Shown here one piece after another: positions 1 through 9,570 of a DNA stretch of 64,000 nucleotides; position 1 is the first letter of the stretch; each line of letters starts with the position of its first letter. A program made the position numbers and the translations under genes. The stretch is from the NCBI RefSeq assembly GCF_007004725.1, contig NZ_ML660163.1:62001-126000 (forward strand), written 5' to 3'. This DNA is from Aliikangiella coralliicola (GTDB lineage: Bacteria > Pseudomonadota > Gammaproteobacteria > Enterobacterales > Kangiellaceae). The notes under the pieces are model-generated. The model saw nothing but the letters and a program-made list of their open reading frames with translations. It searched no databases and had not been told where the DNA came from.

Positions 1-3000
1 ACAATCGTTGTGTCATACCAAAGTGCGTCAACTATTTGAATCCCCAAAGAATCGGTATGGCTTAAATCCTGTGTGCTAAACAGATCACCATTTCCAACAA
101 GCAGTGTTGATTCGTCTTCCGAGAGAATCAGAGGGGCTCTTATCGTTCCTTCATAATCGTTACCCTGGCGTCGCGCAGCACCGATTAATCCGGTAGCAGG
201 ATCAAAGTCATTTGCAATCAAATCCTTAACACCATTTACGGCATTCTTAACATGAAACTGTTTATCGAAAACCTCACTCCAAACATGTCCATAAATCGTA
301 TATGGATAGTATTCTTCGTTATCCGTTTGAACGCCATTTTGGTCAAACACATAATGAAAATCTGAATAACCACTTTTATTTTGAGCCCTCAGGTAATTCG
401 ACATCATAGATAAACCACTGACTGCGCGAGCAATACTGGTAAATGGAGTCTGCTCTCCAGTTCCGGTCAAGTCGATGTAACGAATGGCACCTGTGTTGTA
501 ACCCAGATACAAACGACTCTGAACAGAAGAAACTGTCATATGGGTTGGCGCAATCTTCTCTACACCATTGTCGATCTCTACGATAAATGGATTGGTATAT
601 CTCGACTCAGACAGTTCCCAACGATAGACCCTGTTGTTTTCTTCACTCAATAAATAAATGAAATTGCTGTCAGAGACGATTTGATCGGGAACAAAATTAG
701 GGACCATAGAATTATAATCACAAGTCACCCCATCTCCATGCTCTATCAAATAACAAGCGGAATCATTTGGATAGGAATCTAAAACTAATCCAGTGGTACT
801 ATCGTTGGCATCATATCCTGCATTCCATTCATCGGGATATCCATCATGATCACTATCTACTGACGCGGCAGGGTCATCTGGAAAATCATCTTCAGTATTT
901 AAAACACCGTCACCATCAGTATCATAATTTGGTAGGTAATGCCGAATAGCAACAGTGCCATTTTCAATCATGACCAATACCATTCCTGATTGATCGCCGA
1001 ACATTGCAACAGCCTCACCGTCAAATGTAAGTTGCTCCACTAGATTGAGAAGGGAAGTATCGCGTCTTTGTAACGTTGATGTATCAACATTATTGGTCAT
1101 GGTCACTAGAGACCCGTCTTCCATCCATTGAGCGGCGGCTATCCGAGTACCGATTGAACCGGCATAATTTAGATCATCACCATTGAAATAATTACCGGTA
1201 CCTGTTAAAACTTTTTCTCCATCAAATGAGACTTTAAGAGGATACATAAAACTGTACACACCATGATACGGTGATTCTCCCCATCCAACGACTTCACCGG
1301 TGTCGGGATTTATCTCGTCGTAATGGACATCGTTAGGATGTGACCCATCTCTAAAGTAATAGAGTCGAGAATTTGTTTCACTCCACGCGTAATCTTTCGA
1401 GAACCTTCCCATTCCCCTTAACCCGGTCTGATTTGCATCAGCATCATAAAACACGTGTTGATCTGAAAAACCACTTCTACTTTGAACCATCAAGAAATTA
1501 CCGGCAGCCGCTAATCCTTCTGCCGCTTGCTCCATAGTAACAAAGTCGACTTCCAGCAAATCATCAGCGATTAAATCAAAGTACTTCACATCACCTGTAT
1601 CATACCCCATATAAAGTCGATTATGCGGTTCTGAGTAAACAATAGTTGTTGGAGAAACGATAGATAAACCCGATTCATAACCCACCACCATTGGCTTGAT
1701 ATATCTGTTATCTGCAATTGACCAGCGATAAATGCGATTATTTTCTTCGCTTAATAGATATAAATTAGTCCCATCAGTTACGACTCTATCTGGAGAATAA
1801 TCCGGCATCGTCGCAGAGTAATCACAAAAGACACCGTCACCGTGTTCGAGAAGGTAGCATTCAAAATCTTCCGGATAGGCATCTAGCACCAAACCTGTCG
1901 TACTCTCGGATTCGTCATACCCTTGATTCCAGCTATCCGGATACCCATCAAAGTCACTATCAATTGAAGCCGCAGGATCTAGAGGAAATGCGTCGTCATC
2001 ATTTGATACGCCATCATTATCACTATCATCGCTTGGAGAATATATGTGGAAAGTGGTAAAACCATTTTCGACCATAACTAAAGTCATTTTTGACAGGGTG
2101 CCATAAATAGCTTTAGCTTCCGCTTGAAAGTTTTTCTGATCGATTGTTTTCTTTAATACAGCATTTTTTCTTTGTAAAGTTGCAGCACCTTCAGCATTAG
2201 AAACCGTTACTACCGAATTATCACTTAACCAACCCACAGCAGAAAAATTGCTACCGATCGAGCCAAACCAAGTTAAGTCGTCATTACGGTAGACATCGCC
2301 ACTTCCCAATATAACAAACTCTCCAGACTGCGAGACTTTTAATGGTGGCTCAATATCATAATCTCCGTGGTAGTTAGTCTCTCCGAAATCAGTGATCAAT
2401 CCGGTCTCTTGGTCAATCACCTGGTAATGTAAATCATTTGGTCTTAGGTTATCTCTGAAGTAATAGACTCGAGAATTACTCTCACTCCACGCATATGCTC
2501 TAGAGTAATAACTGTTGTTTCGACTGTCAGAAATCACTCCATTTGTGTCAAAAATATAGTGAGTGTCTCTATCTTCAGCGAGTAGATAATTTCCAACGGC
2601 AGCCAACCCTGTTACCGCAACAGGCGTGTTGGCAAAAGCGACCTCAGCCCCTTCGGAGTTCAAATCAATATATTGAATGGCTCCAGATTCGTAGCCCAGG
2701 TACAATCGATTATGTTGACCGGAGTAGACCATCAAATTAGGAGTAATGATTGCTCCTTCATGTTCAAGACCAACGCTTAAAGATTTCGTGTAAGCTCCAT
2801 CCGCTATGGACCACTGATATACGACTCGATTAGTTTTATCCAACAAAAATATAATGTCAGTACCATCGTAAGTTATGTAGTCCGCAAGATAATTATCGAT
2901 CAAGGTAATAACGCGGAAAGAAAAAGAAGAACTACCAATTGTCAGAATTGCTTCCGATCTGCTCCCATTGGTTTCAGCGGAGACCACTTTGATTTGCACT

Positions 3001-4178
3001 GTTTGCCCGGCTGAAATAACCGATGGCGTAGAAATGTAAGAGCCACCATCTATCGAATATTCACCATCCTCAATACTTATGGCTGTATCACTATCAATCC
3101 CATTGATTGTGACAACTTCCGAAAATATTTCTGTTGAAACCGGAGCTTGAGTCACTTCAGAAAAAATTACTTCATCAGGTGTGTTATCCCTTTCACGAGT
3201 GACAACACTGAATGTTTCGTTGGCACTACCAATTGTTAATTCAGCGTCTGACTGGGTCGAAAACTCAGATGCAGAAGTTAATCTAACTTTTATAGTCTGG
3301 CCTGAGTTTATCGTATCAGCAGAAGACTGGTACGGGCCGTCATCGACAGAGAATTCACCGTTGGAAATACTGATAGGCGTGTCATTATCGATTCCACCGA
3401 TGACCACTTGTTCTGATTCAACGACAGTAGAAAGTTCAACGTCTATCTGGCTGTTAAATACAAAAGAATCTGGAGTCTCGTCTTTTTCGCGCGTAGTACT
3501 GGAAAAAGTAGCTGAAAAATCACCGACGGTTAACTCGCTTTCAGTTAGAGTGACATAGCTGCTCGCGGAAACTTGTTTAAGTTGAATTCTCTGCCCCGGA
3601 TTAATCGTACTGCTTCCATTTTGAAATTCACTACCATCAATGGAATATTCTCCATTGGTAATACTGATAGTTGTTTCGTTATCTATCCCCTCAACTAGTA
3701 CTTGCTCAGAAAGAATTTCTGCAGACAGTTCTGTTGCATTCTGGCTAGTAAAGCTAAATGCATCTGGGGAAGTATCTTTAGCTCGAGTCGTCACGCTAAA
3801 TGTCGCAGACACTCCGCCAATTGTTAGTTGAGCTTCTGAGGTTGAAGAGTAATCTGAAGAAGATGTCAGCCTGACACTAACTCTTTGACCATTGTTTACA
3901 GTACCAACTGAAGATTGGTAAGAAGCACCATCAATTGAATACTCACCATTCGAAACGCTAATCGTCGCTGCCGCATCAATGCCTGAAACGGTAATAGGAT
4001 TAGATTCGATTTCCGTCGAAACCTCAGTACCATCTACGACGTCAAAAGAGAATACGGAAGGTGTCGTATCCAGAGAATCAACTGGTGGTGGAGGCTCGGA
4101 GCCTCCACCACCGCCACCACAAGCGACTATAAAAGAAAGAAAAAGCGCGGCAACTAATTGAAATGAAAGCCTTTTCAT
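1..4178 (-). CDS. Large secreted lipoprotein, partial: four ~97-aa repeats, YncE-like segments and thrombospondin type-3 calcium motifs
   Basis: The frame is open from the ATG at 4178 to the left edge (about 1392 codons); the C-terminus is outside the window. It starts with a lipoprotein signal peptide ending in lipobox IVAC, then a Gly run and SEPPPP linker. Four tandem repeats of about 97 residues follow (roughly 4070-2900), each with GEYSIDG-like and SEAxLTIG-like cores resembling immunoglobulin-like or Calx-beta sandwiches. Three long repeats then carry YLLSEENNRxYRWSIAD-like blades (YncE/propeller-like), separated by Asp-rich DSDNDGVSNDDD and DTDGDGVLNTEDD segments near 2035-1915 and 935-830, typical of TSP3 calcium-binding repeats. 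Probable location is the outer membrane or cell surface. Family architecture is clear; function is unknown. Confidence 0.8.
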   Translation of the reverse strand, partial: MKRLSFQLVAALFLSFIVACGGGGGGSEPPPPVDSLDTTPSVFSFDVVDGTEVSTEIESNPITVSGIDAAATISVSNGEYSIDGASYQSSVGTVNNGQRVSVRLTSSSDYSSTSEAQLTIGGVSATFSVTTRAKDTSPDAFSFTSQNATELSAEILSEQVLVEGIDNETTISITNGEYSIDGSEFQNGSSTINPGQRIQLKQVSASSYVTLTESELTVGDFSATFSSTTREKDETPDSFVFNSQIDVELSTVVESEQVVIGGIDNDTPISISNGEFSVDDGPYQSSADTINSGQTIKVRLTSASEFSTQSDAELTIGSANETFSVVTRERDNTPDEVIFSEVTQAPVSTEIFSEVVTINGIDSDTAISIEDGEYSIDGGSYISTPSVISAGQTVQIKVVSAETNGSRSEAILTIGSSSFSFRVITLIDNYLADYITYDGTDIIFLLDKTNRVVYQWSIADGAYTKSLSVGLEHEGAIITPNLMVYSGQHNRLYLGYESGAIQYIDLNSEGAEVAFANTPVAVTGLAAVGNYLLAEDRDTHYIFDTNGVISDSRNNSYYSRAYAWSESNSRVYYFRDNLRPNDLHYQVIDQETGLITDFGETNYHGDYDIEPPLKVSQSGEFVILGSGDVYRNDDLTWFGSIGSNFSAVGWLSDNSVVTVSNAEGAATLQRKNAVLKKTIDQKNFQAEAKAIYGTLSKMTLVMVENGFTTFHIYSPSDDSDNDGVSNDDDAFPLDPAASIDSDFDGYPDSWNQGYDESESTTGLVLDAYPEDFECYLLEHGDGVFCDYSATMPDYSPDRVVTDGTNLYLLSEENNRIYRWSIADNRYIKPMVVGYESGLSIVSPTTIVYSEPHNRLYMGYDTGDVKYFDLIADDLLEVDFVTMEQAAEGLAAAGNFLMVQSRSGFSDQHVFYDADANQTGLRGMGRFSKDYAWSETNSRLYYFRDGSHPNDVHYDEINPDTGEVVGWGESPYHGVYSFMYPLKVSFDGEKVLTGTGNYFNGDDLNYAGSIGTRIAAAQWMEDGSLVTMTNNVDTSTLQRRDTSLLNLVEQLTFDGEAVAMFGDQSGMVLVMIENGTVAIRHYLPNYDTDGDGVLNTEDDFPDDPAASVDSDHDGYPDEWNAGYDANDSTTGLVLDSYPNDSACYLIEHGDGVTCDYNSMVPNFVPDQIVSDSNFIYLLSEENNRVYRWELSESRYTNPFIVEIDNGVEKIAPTHMTVSSVQSRLYLGYNTGAIRYIDLTGTGEQTPFTSIARAVSGLSMMSNYLRAQNKSGYSDFHYVFDQNGVQTDNEEYYPYTIYGHVWSEVFDKQFHVKNAVNGVKDLIANDFDPATGLIGAARRQGNDYEGTIRAPLILSEDESTLLVGNGDLFSTQDLSHTDSLGIQIVDALWYDTTI

Positions 4179-4532
4179 TGCTACTACCCTATTATTTTAT
4201 TGTAATAAATAACTATCAGTCACTATTCAGTGAGCTGCATCCCCTAACTGATTAATATCGAATAGAAAAACTTAAGAAGATCCCTAATAAGACATGAACA
4301 GTAAACAAGCCTTCTAATGAGGCTTTTCGGCGCCTATCTTAACAGATTTATCGACAAGAATCTTCGACGCGAAAAAGTAAAAAATACCGACATTTACAGA
4401 GTATCCAGCATTTAATTTAAATCATAGAGTAAGGAGGAAATAGTAAAAGCCTTCCATGGCATAGAGCAAACTATCAATAGAGTACTTTGTGCCTAAATCC
4501 GAGAACACAACTTCGCCCTTTAACATAGTTAG
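4179..4532. other. Non-coding gap
   Basis: No convincing gene was seen. There is a weak hairpin (AAGCCT/AGGCTT, 4307-4325) and a purine-rich Shine-Dalgarno-like AAGGAGGA near 4431 that is not followed by a useful reading frame. The promoter of the lipoprotein gene should lie at the left side of this gap, but no clear -35/-10 pair was identified. Confidence 0.4.
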
Positions 4533-4697
4533 TTAAATCGTAGTTTGCTTTATTTGTGCTGGTGTAAGCGCCCTGATATCCCGACTTAACACAACTAGAT
4601 CTGCTGGCTTGTCAACTTCAATACTTCCTGAAATTGATCGAGCAAACCGACGTACCGCTGCCAAGACTTCCTGTTCGTTTTCTTGTAACTTATCCAT
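4533..4697 (-). pseudogene. Remnant of an amidohydrolase (YtcJ/Amidohydro_3-like) C-terminus
   Basis: This 54-codon frame ends with GSIEVDKPADLVVLSRDI and a TPAQIK tail. It closely resembles the conserved C-terminal GSIEVGKxADLVVLDRDP...IxxI strand of large amidohydrolases such as YtcJ, which normally exceed 500 residues. Only this tail is present and it stops before the usual VxxTxVGGxxV end, so it is best read as a relic of a deleted gene. It could still be translated from the ATG at 4697, but no metal-binding region exists. The relic marks a deletion or insertion boundary at the left edge of the RNA-repair island. Confidence 0.6.
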
Positions 4698-4747
4698 ACT
4701 AATATTTCTTTCTTCGATATTTATTTTTGTTAATTAATGCGTCTGAA

Positions 4748-5317
4748 CTATAGCTTTTTTCTACCAGTAATATAGGGCATTAATCGAGCCATATTTCGCG
4801 CATCATCTATACCTCTGTGATGGGTGCCTATTAACTCCAAGCCTGCCTTGTTCAACGCTCGGGCCATTCCAAACTTCTTTTTTAGCCCCTGACTGCTCGA
4901 AAACAATTTCTTGATATTTATGTGTTCAGCGTCGATAGGATAACCGATACGATGATACTGACTATCTTGAATGAGTTGTTTCCTATCGTAATCTCCCCAA
5001 GAACAAAAGATATATCCTGAGTATTGATACAACCATTTTTGAAATACCTTCACTGCTTGAGGATATTCTTCAGCCATATCAACCTGAGACTGTGTAATGC
5101 TAGTCAGCTCAGTGCATAAATTAGTTAGCTGTTTATTTCTAACTGGCTTAATAAAGCACTCGAATTCATCTACTACATTTAGATTCTCTGCTTCGACCAT
5201 AACGGCGCCAATTTCTATCGTTTCCATTTCGTGCCTAGGGAAACTATTCTGATCGCAGCAGGTCGCTTCTAAATCGATGATTAAATAGTAATCATATTCT
5301 TCTAATTCTCTTTCCAT
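4748..5317 (-). CDS. DEDDh-family 3'-5' exonuclease (KapD/ERI-1-like)
   Basis: A 189-residue protein with the DEDDh exonuclease signature: IIDLEAT (Asp15, Glu17) near the N-terminus, an internal Asp in SWGDYDRKQL (about residue 109), and THHRGIDDARNMARL (His166/167, Asp171) at the C-terminus. Length and motif spacing match ERI-1/KapD-type RNase T superfamily members, which trim single-stranded 3' ends of RNA or DNA. It is the last gene of a minus-strand run with the ARPP-2-like and vWA genes, 35 bp downstream of the former. In an RNA-repair setting it could trim or clear damaged 3' ends (inference). Confidence 0.85.
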   Translation of the reverse strand: MERELEEYDYYLIIDLEATCCDQNSFPRHEMETIEIGAVMVEAENLNVVDEFECFIKPVRNKQLTNLCTELTSITQSQVDMAEEYPQAVKVFQKWLYQYSGYIFCSWGDYDRKQLIQDSQYHRIGYPIDAEHINIKKLFSSSQGLKKKFGMARALNKAGLELIGTHHRGIDDARNMARLMPYITGRKKL

Positions 5318-5352
5318 TTTATTTACTTCTTATATTTAATTTGTTTCCATAC

Positions 5353-6522
5353 TTAATGATTTTTCTTAGCAGCTTCTAATATATGAGGCTTTATAAAATA
5401 CCCAAAACCAGCATTCTTTAATCTCAGTATCAATTCGTTTTTGCTGCACTCTAATGTCTCAGAAACCTCTTCTAAACTCCAATCATGTTTTGCTAGAGTT
5501 TTTAACAAGTACCCTCTCTTAGCTTGCGCTTTAGATAATTGATATGTTTTCAGATATTCAATCTGCCCGTCATTTCTTACAAGCGCTTCACCAATAAAGT
5601 TATCTTTGTCGTTACTTAAGTCAGTGACAAATCTCTGTAGAGAAAACGGGCCCAACTTATTTATTAACTTAGAGTCAACTTTAGGTTGCACCATGTCCTG
5701 CAATAATTCAGTCTGTTGTGACTCATAACTATTTCTTGCTGCGTCAACCAATTTACTCAAGTCCTCTACACTGTCGACTCTTACTCTATCTAACCCCAAG
5801 TCTAATGCAGGAACATCGTACATATACTGCCCGTTGTAAAAGACTAGCTCGCCATAAAAGTCTTCTATCAAGCTCGCATGCATCAAACGGTAATCCGTCC
5901 GATGTGGCACGATGAAAATTGATGCGGGAGCGTCAGCAACAAATATCACTACGCCTACCTGGTTTTCATGGATTTCAAATACTCGAAGCGCATCTTCCAA
6001 ATCGCTAATCCAACGACCGCGATACGAACTTTCCGAGCGCACTCCTAATCCTTTTCTTAAGAGCGACTCAGAGTATTCCTCCCAAGCTACATTAGGTCCA
6101 CCAAAACATAGGCTCAGAAAACCTTCCATTGCCAAATGTAGTGGTAAGAAGCGAAGTTGACGAGCTTCTTCCCTTTTAGCCATACGGTGCTCAATTCGAA
6201 CTCGACAATCCTCTTTGTTGGTCTTTTTCCTAACCTTATTCAGTTCACAACCATAAGGAACCACAGGTCGATTATCCGTTGACCATCTCGCTACCATACC
6301 GTGTGGGATGTAACTGTAATAAATGCTATTGGGGATCTCTGGTCCCTGCTTTCCATCGAGAGCAACAAAGGTCGCATCGTCATCGTACTTCCTTAAACCC
6401 AATCGCAAATCTTCAGATGGCTTTTTCTTTATAACTGGAACAAGACGAACATTACCCCACATTTGTGAAGGTGCTAGTTCGAACTGCTCCAAGTTAATTT
6501 GTTCGAGTATGTTGTTAGCCAT
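5353..6522 (-). CDS. ARPP-2-like domain protein with C-terminal helix-turn-helix-like segment
   Basis: 389 residues. The N-terminal block LAPSQMWGNVRLVPVI followed by YIPHGMVARW resembles, from memory, the ARPP-2 domain (ARG- and phosphatase-associated protein) predicted from genome context to take part in NAD/ADP-ribose-linked operons. A middle block (VGVVIFVADAPASIFIVP, then DFYGELVFYNGQYMYDVP) looks like a compact alpha/beta domain. The last 60 residues (WSLEEVSETLECSKNELILRL) look like a Fis-type helix-turn-helix. Its start overlaps the end of the vWA gene by 8 bp, so the two are translationally coupled. The biochemical role is unknown; the family assignment is from recognition of the motif, not a search. 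Confidence 0.5.
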   Translation of the reverse strand: MANNILEQINLEQFELAPSQMWGNVRLVPVIKKKPSEDLRLGLRKYDDDATFVALDGKQGPEIPNSIYYSYIPHGMVARWSTDNRPVVPYGCELNKVRKKTNKEDCRVRIEHRMAKREEARQLRFLPLHLAMEGFLSLCFGGPNVAWEEYSESLLRKGLGVRSESSYRGRWISDLEDALRVFEIHENQVGVVIFVADAPASIFIVPHRTDYRLMHASLIEDFYGELVFYNGQYMYDVPALDLGLDRVRVDSVEDLSKLVDAARNSYESQQTELLQDMVQPKVDSKLINKLGPFSLQRFVTDLSNDKDNFIGEALVRNDGQIEYLKTYQLSKAQAKRGYLLKTLAKHDWSLEEVSETLECSKNELILRLKNAGFGYFIKPHILEAAKKNH

Positions 6523-7972
6523 TTGCTAGTTTTTCCATATATTTCTGATAAACATAGTTCTCTAGAAAATCGATAGTTGCTCTTCCATCTGCAAATCGAC
6601 AATATTCCAAAGTAATCGCAATATCCTCTGCATTTCGGATCCCGACAGAAGTAATTCCTCCACCTAATCCTTTTACATTGAAACTATTTGCATCATAAAC
6701 AGGATTTAAGTGTACGATGCTTGTATTCGCCTTCCCCTTTTGTATCTTTAACCATGATTGATAAATGTGAGATGTAAGTCCTACCGGATCGTTTTCAAAT
6801 CCGTCTGAAATAATCAACACCATATCCGGTTCTTTTTTTAAAGCTTCAATAAAAGGCTCAGCGATATTGGACTGACCTTTGGGTTGAAGATGTAGGTCTT
6901 GCTTTAAAGGCGAAGACCAAAACACGTTATACATTTTCGCAGCTCTTTTCAGAATCTGATGAACTGCAAAGCCAATTGCTAAAGGGCGTCGTTTCTTTTC
7001 TTTGCTTCCCCACATTGAAAAACTTCGATCAACGACTAATGCAATTTTATCTTTAGTGACTTGAGTACCTTTCAACAAACTTTCAGCCTGCGTCTCTAAA
7101 GCCATTTCGAATTTATCTTTCATTTCGACCTGCTTTTCATAACCAAGAGATAACCAATAAAGTACAAGTCGAGTTAAATCTAACTTTCCAAAATCCACAT
7201 CTATCTTTACTTGCTTCTCTCTAGCTGCAGCCTTTTGTAGTCGAAGCTTCTCGTTTTTTGTTAGTTGTCCTTCAATACCTTTTAAAAATACATCGCGTGG
7301 GATCGAATGACGCTCAGCAAAACTTTCCGCTACCGTAAACGGCAATTCATATACCGCTTGTTTGCTATATTTTGCACGTTGAAAACTGTCAAATATCGAT
7401 GTTTCAAATGGTATAGATTTAGCTTCGGTGCTATCAAATAAAAATCGCGCACGCTCTCCTTCTACTTTTTCGTGTACATGAGTCAGTGCCTGTTTTATTT
7501 TTGTTCGGTACTTAACTGCGTCAAACCCAGGATCTTTCCTAGCATTTAGATAAGACTTAACAACCGCTCGAGTTCTTCGATTATTGACGCGCTCCTTTTT
7601 CAAAAGAGCAAATAATTTTAAAACTCGGTTAACAGGCATTTCGCTTAAACAAATACGAATTAGATTTGACTCTTCCAATTTATGGGAAGAATGCTTAGGC
7701 ACTCCTGCTGATAAAAGATTAAATATGATTAGCGCTTGATTGTAATGGTTAATTCCAGTCGCTAAAGTCAAAGCGTAGAGACGACGATAGTTCCCCAAAA
7801 TGTATTGATGTAAAAATTCGATAGATAAGTCTTGTTGATGAGCATCTTCATAAAACTCGCGCTGCCCCGTACAGGTAAAGCAAGCGTTAATGAATAACAC
7901 GAGATCTTCACCCTCAATCTGCGAAATGTTTATTTCTTGTTTTTGAGTTTTTATTTTTGATAGTTGCGACAT
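6515..7972 (-). CDS. vWA-domain protein with N-terminal helical region (TROVE/Ro-like architecture)
   Basis: The chosen start is ATG at 7972 (sequence MSQLSKIKTQ), giving 485 residues; the frame is open to 8062. The N-terminal ~290 residues are helical, with MPVNRVLKLFALLKKERV and RTRAVVKSYL resembling an alpha-solenoid. The C-terminal vWA domain has a MIDAS motif DRSFSMWGS and a downstream IISDGFE. Helical repeats plus vWA is the layout of Ro60/TROVE proteins, which bind misfolded RNA and Y RNA, but I cannot confirm a TROVE domain by eye. The gene is coupled to the ARPP-2-like gene. A structured RNA candidate lies 2 kb away at 10078-10215, which fits a Ro-like role (inference). Confidence 0.65.
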   Translation of the reverse strand: MSQLSKIKTQKQEINISQIEGEDLVLFINACFTCTGQREFYEDAHQQDLSIEFLHQYILGNYRRLYALTLATGINHYNQALIIFNLLSAGVPKHSSHKLEESNLIRICLSEMPVNRVLKLFALLKKERVNNRRTRAVVKSYLNARKDPGFDAVKYRTKIKQALTHVHEKVEGERARFLFDSTEAKSIPFETSIFDSFQRAKYSKQAVYELPFTVAESFAERHSIPRDVFLKGIEGQLTKNEKLRLQKAAAREKQVKIDVDFGKLDLTRLVLYWLSLGYEKQVEMKDKFEMALETQAESLLKGTQVTKDKIALVVDRSFSMWGSKEKKRRPLAIGFAVHQILKRAAKMYNVFWSSPLKQDLHLQPKGQSNIAEPFIEALKKEPDMVLIISDGFENDPVGLTSHIYQSWLKIQKGKANTSIVHLNPVYDANSFNVKGLGGGITSVGIRNAEDIAITLEYCRFADGRATIDFLENYVYQKYMEKLANG

Positions 7973-8159
7973 TCTTGTCCCGCTCATTCTGGTCTTCATC
8001 ATGAAATAAGCGGATACACTGGGGATAGTAAAGAACAAGACGTTTTTCTGCGTTAGAGGCAAATTCGGAAATTGCTCTTAAGTCCCGCAGTGTATCCTCA
8101 AACTTATCATCACAATTGATATATGTTCTTTGACAGTACAACAGCAACCGATATGCCAA
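7914..8159 (-). CDS. Doubtful small ORF overlapping the vWA gene start
   Basis: An 81-codon frame from TTG at 8159. Its first 60 residues (for example YINCDDKFEDTLRDLRAI) have a protein-like composition, and the frame stays open a little upstream to a TGA near 8186. It overlaps the 5' part of the vWA gene in another frame. It may be the tail of a truncated gene or chance. No family recognised. Confidence 0.25.
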   Translation of the reverse strand: MAYRLLLYCQRTYINCDDKFEDTLRDLRAISEFASNAEKRLVLYYPQCIRLFHDEDQNERDKNVATIKNKNSKTRNKHFAD

Positions 8160-8479
8160 GTTTAAGTTCTTGATTCCGTTACATCACAGAATACACTCTA
8201 CCTGCTTGTTTTTAAAGACTTTATTATTCTTCCAAAGCGGTTTACTACAAATTTCATCAAAAGACCAACAGCCCTTAAAATATCTCATTAAATATATTAA
8301 TATCTATACAGATAGATCCCCCCCCACCTACATAACATCCAAACTACCGGTCGCAGCCTGAAAAACCATTTGCTGCTCTCTAATCTGCATCTTAACCTTT
8401 TCATCACTTAGATATTCGAGACATACCTCAGGACTCTCAGGCAATTTTTGATTTAATATTAGTTAGTTTAATTAAATCT
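8160..8479. other. Gap between the LRR and vWA genes, with a possible gene remnant
   Basis: A minus-strand frame from about 8462 to a TAG at 8338-8340 encodes a short stretch (YLSDEKVKMQIREQQMVFQ and SLDVM at its end) that looks like the tail of a protein but has no good start. A run of eight C residues lies at 8328-8335. Nothing else is recognisable; together with the small ORF at 7914-8159 this suggests a decayed gene. Confidence 0.3.
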
Positions 8480-9232
8480 TTATTCATCTTTTTCCCAAAT
8501 CTTTCTTACTACACTAAATAACTTAGGACCGCCTTCAACTTTCGGTTCTTTTCTTGCTTCAGCTTTCATATCCCAGACATCGTCTTCATCTAGATTCGGT
8601 TGTTGAAGTCGAGAACCACCCTTATGGGGTCTAGAAACAAAATAAGCAGGAGGTTTAAGTAGTTGACTTGTGCATTCTTCAGAGCAGGAATTAACCAACA
8701 TTGGTAAATCATCGGTACCTACTCTTAGCGTGATCCAGAGCTGATAAGTCTCGTCATATGACATTTCCTTTCTGCACAGACTACAGTGGACAATATCGCC
8801 AGAATATCTAACTGGATTTTCTCCTAGATAAGGAAACCCCATTCTATTAGTTACATTGCCAAATAGGGCTCTGGTGCTCACTCGGCTATCTACCAGCTTT
8901 TTACAATTTGTGATTTCATAGGGAAACCAATGCAATTCGTATGATGTATATGGGTCAAAATATTTAAGTTCCGTCATTTCTCCAATTTCTGGAGGAATTC
9001 GCTTAAGTTTACTCCCATACAACCACATCTTCTTTACTTTCTTTAACTTAGCAATCGACTCTGGAAGAGTATGAATTTGCGCAAACAACTCTGGACCTAA
9101 AGCTTCAAGCGGTGAGAACTCCTTTCCTCCGCTAGCAGCTAGTTCATCGACATACTCACAGAGCTTTTTCCAAGCTTCGCAATTCTTATCTTGAACATCA
9201 TTTTCTATTTTAGATATTTTCATTTTCTTCAC
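8480..9232 (-). CDS. Leucine-rich-repeat protein with a C-terminal Cys cluster
   Basis: 250 residues. Residues ~55-110 contain leucine-rich repeats (LPESIAKLKKVKKMWLYGS, LKRIPPEIGEMTELKYF). A second part carries CSLCRKEM and later CSEEC, four cysteines likely to form a zinc site, followed by an acidic tail (LDEDDVWDMKAEA). Its ATG overlaps the end of the phosphatase gene by 4 bp, a tight coupling. LRR proteins of this small bacterial type usually mediate protein contacts; here the partner may be the phosphatase or vWA protein (inference). The specific function is unknown. Confidence 0.7.
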   Translation of the reverse strand: MKKMKISKIENDVQDKNCEAWKKLCEYVDELAASGGKEFSPLEALGPELFAQIHTLPESIAKLKKVKKMWLYGSKLKRIPPEIGEMTELKYFDPYTSYELHWFPYEITNCKKLVDSRVSTRALFGNVTNRMGFPYLGENPVRYSGDIVHCSLCRKEMSYDETYQLWITLRVGTDDLPMLVNSCSEECTSQLLKPPAYFVSRPHKGGSRLQQPNLDEDDVWDMKAEARKEPKVEGGPKLFSVVRKIWEKDE

Positions 9233-9570
9233 GACAAACTATCCAAAATCCCGTTAACTGAATCTTTCAATTCATCAATGAGTTCTTCATCCATAAACTT
9301 GTATTCATCTGGAATATCCGATACATAAACTGGTTTGTGATCCAGCATTCGAGTGAATTCAGCTCTTAACCTGTTTTTGTGTTTCTGCTCCATAACGAAA
9401 ACAACATCAGCCCATCGGATATCCGATGAACTGACAGTCTTTCTTGCTTTAGGGCTTGTTCCCGCAGATCGAACATTGAATTCAGGATGCTTTCGCCATA
9501 CTTCCTCTGCCGTAGGACTACGCCACTGATTACGGCTACAGATAAAAAGTAAATTTTGCACTATTGACAC
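9229..9570 (-). CDS. Low-molecular-weight protein-tyrosine-phosphatase-like protein
   Basis: 113 residues with a P-loop CSRNQWRSPTAE, i.e. the C-x5-R-S signature (Cys11, Arg17) near the N-terminus and a candidate general-acid segment SDIPDEYKF later. It is shorter than classical LMW-PTPs (about 150), lacking several helices, but matches a compact subfamily seen in many bacteria. The substrate could be phosphotyrosine, arsenate or a phosphorylated nucleic-acid end; the last is attractive beside an RNA-repair kinase but is only a guess. It overlaps the upstream small gene by 10 bp and the downstream LRR gene by 4 bp. Confidence 0.75.
   Translation of the reverse strand: MSIVQNLLFICSRNQWRSPTAEEVWRKHPEFNVRSAGTSPKARKTVSSSDIRWADVVFVMEQKHKNRLRAEFTRMLDHKPVYVSDIPDEYKFMDEELIDELKDSVNGILDSLS

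Noticed and set aside
3181-4161. Plus-strand frames of 60-125 codons over the lipoprotein gene
   Set aside because: They are antisense shadows of the repeated domains; their apparent repetition comes from the minus-strand gene.
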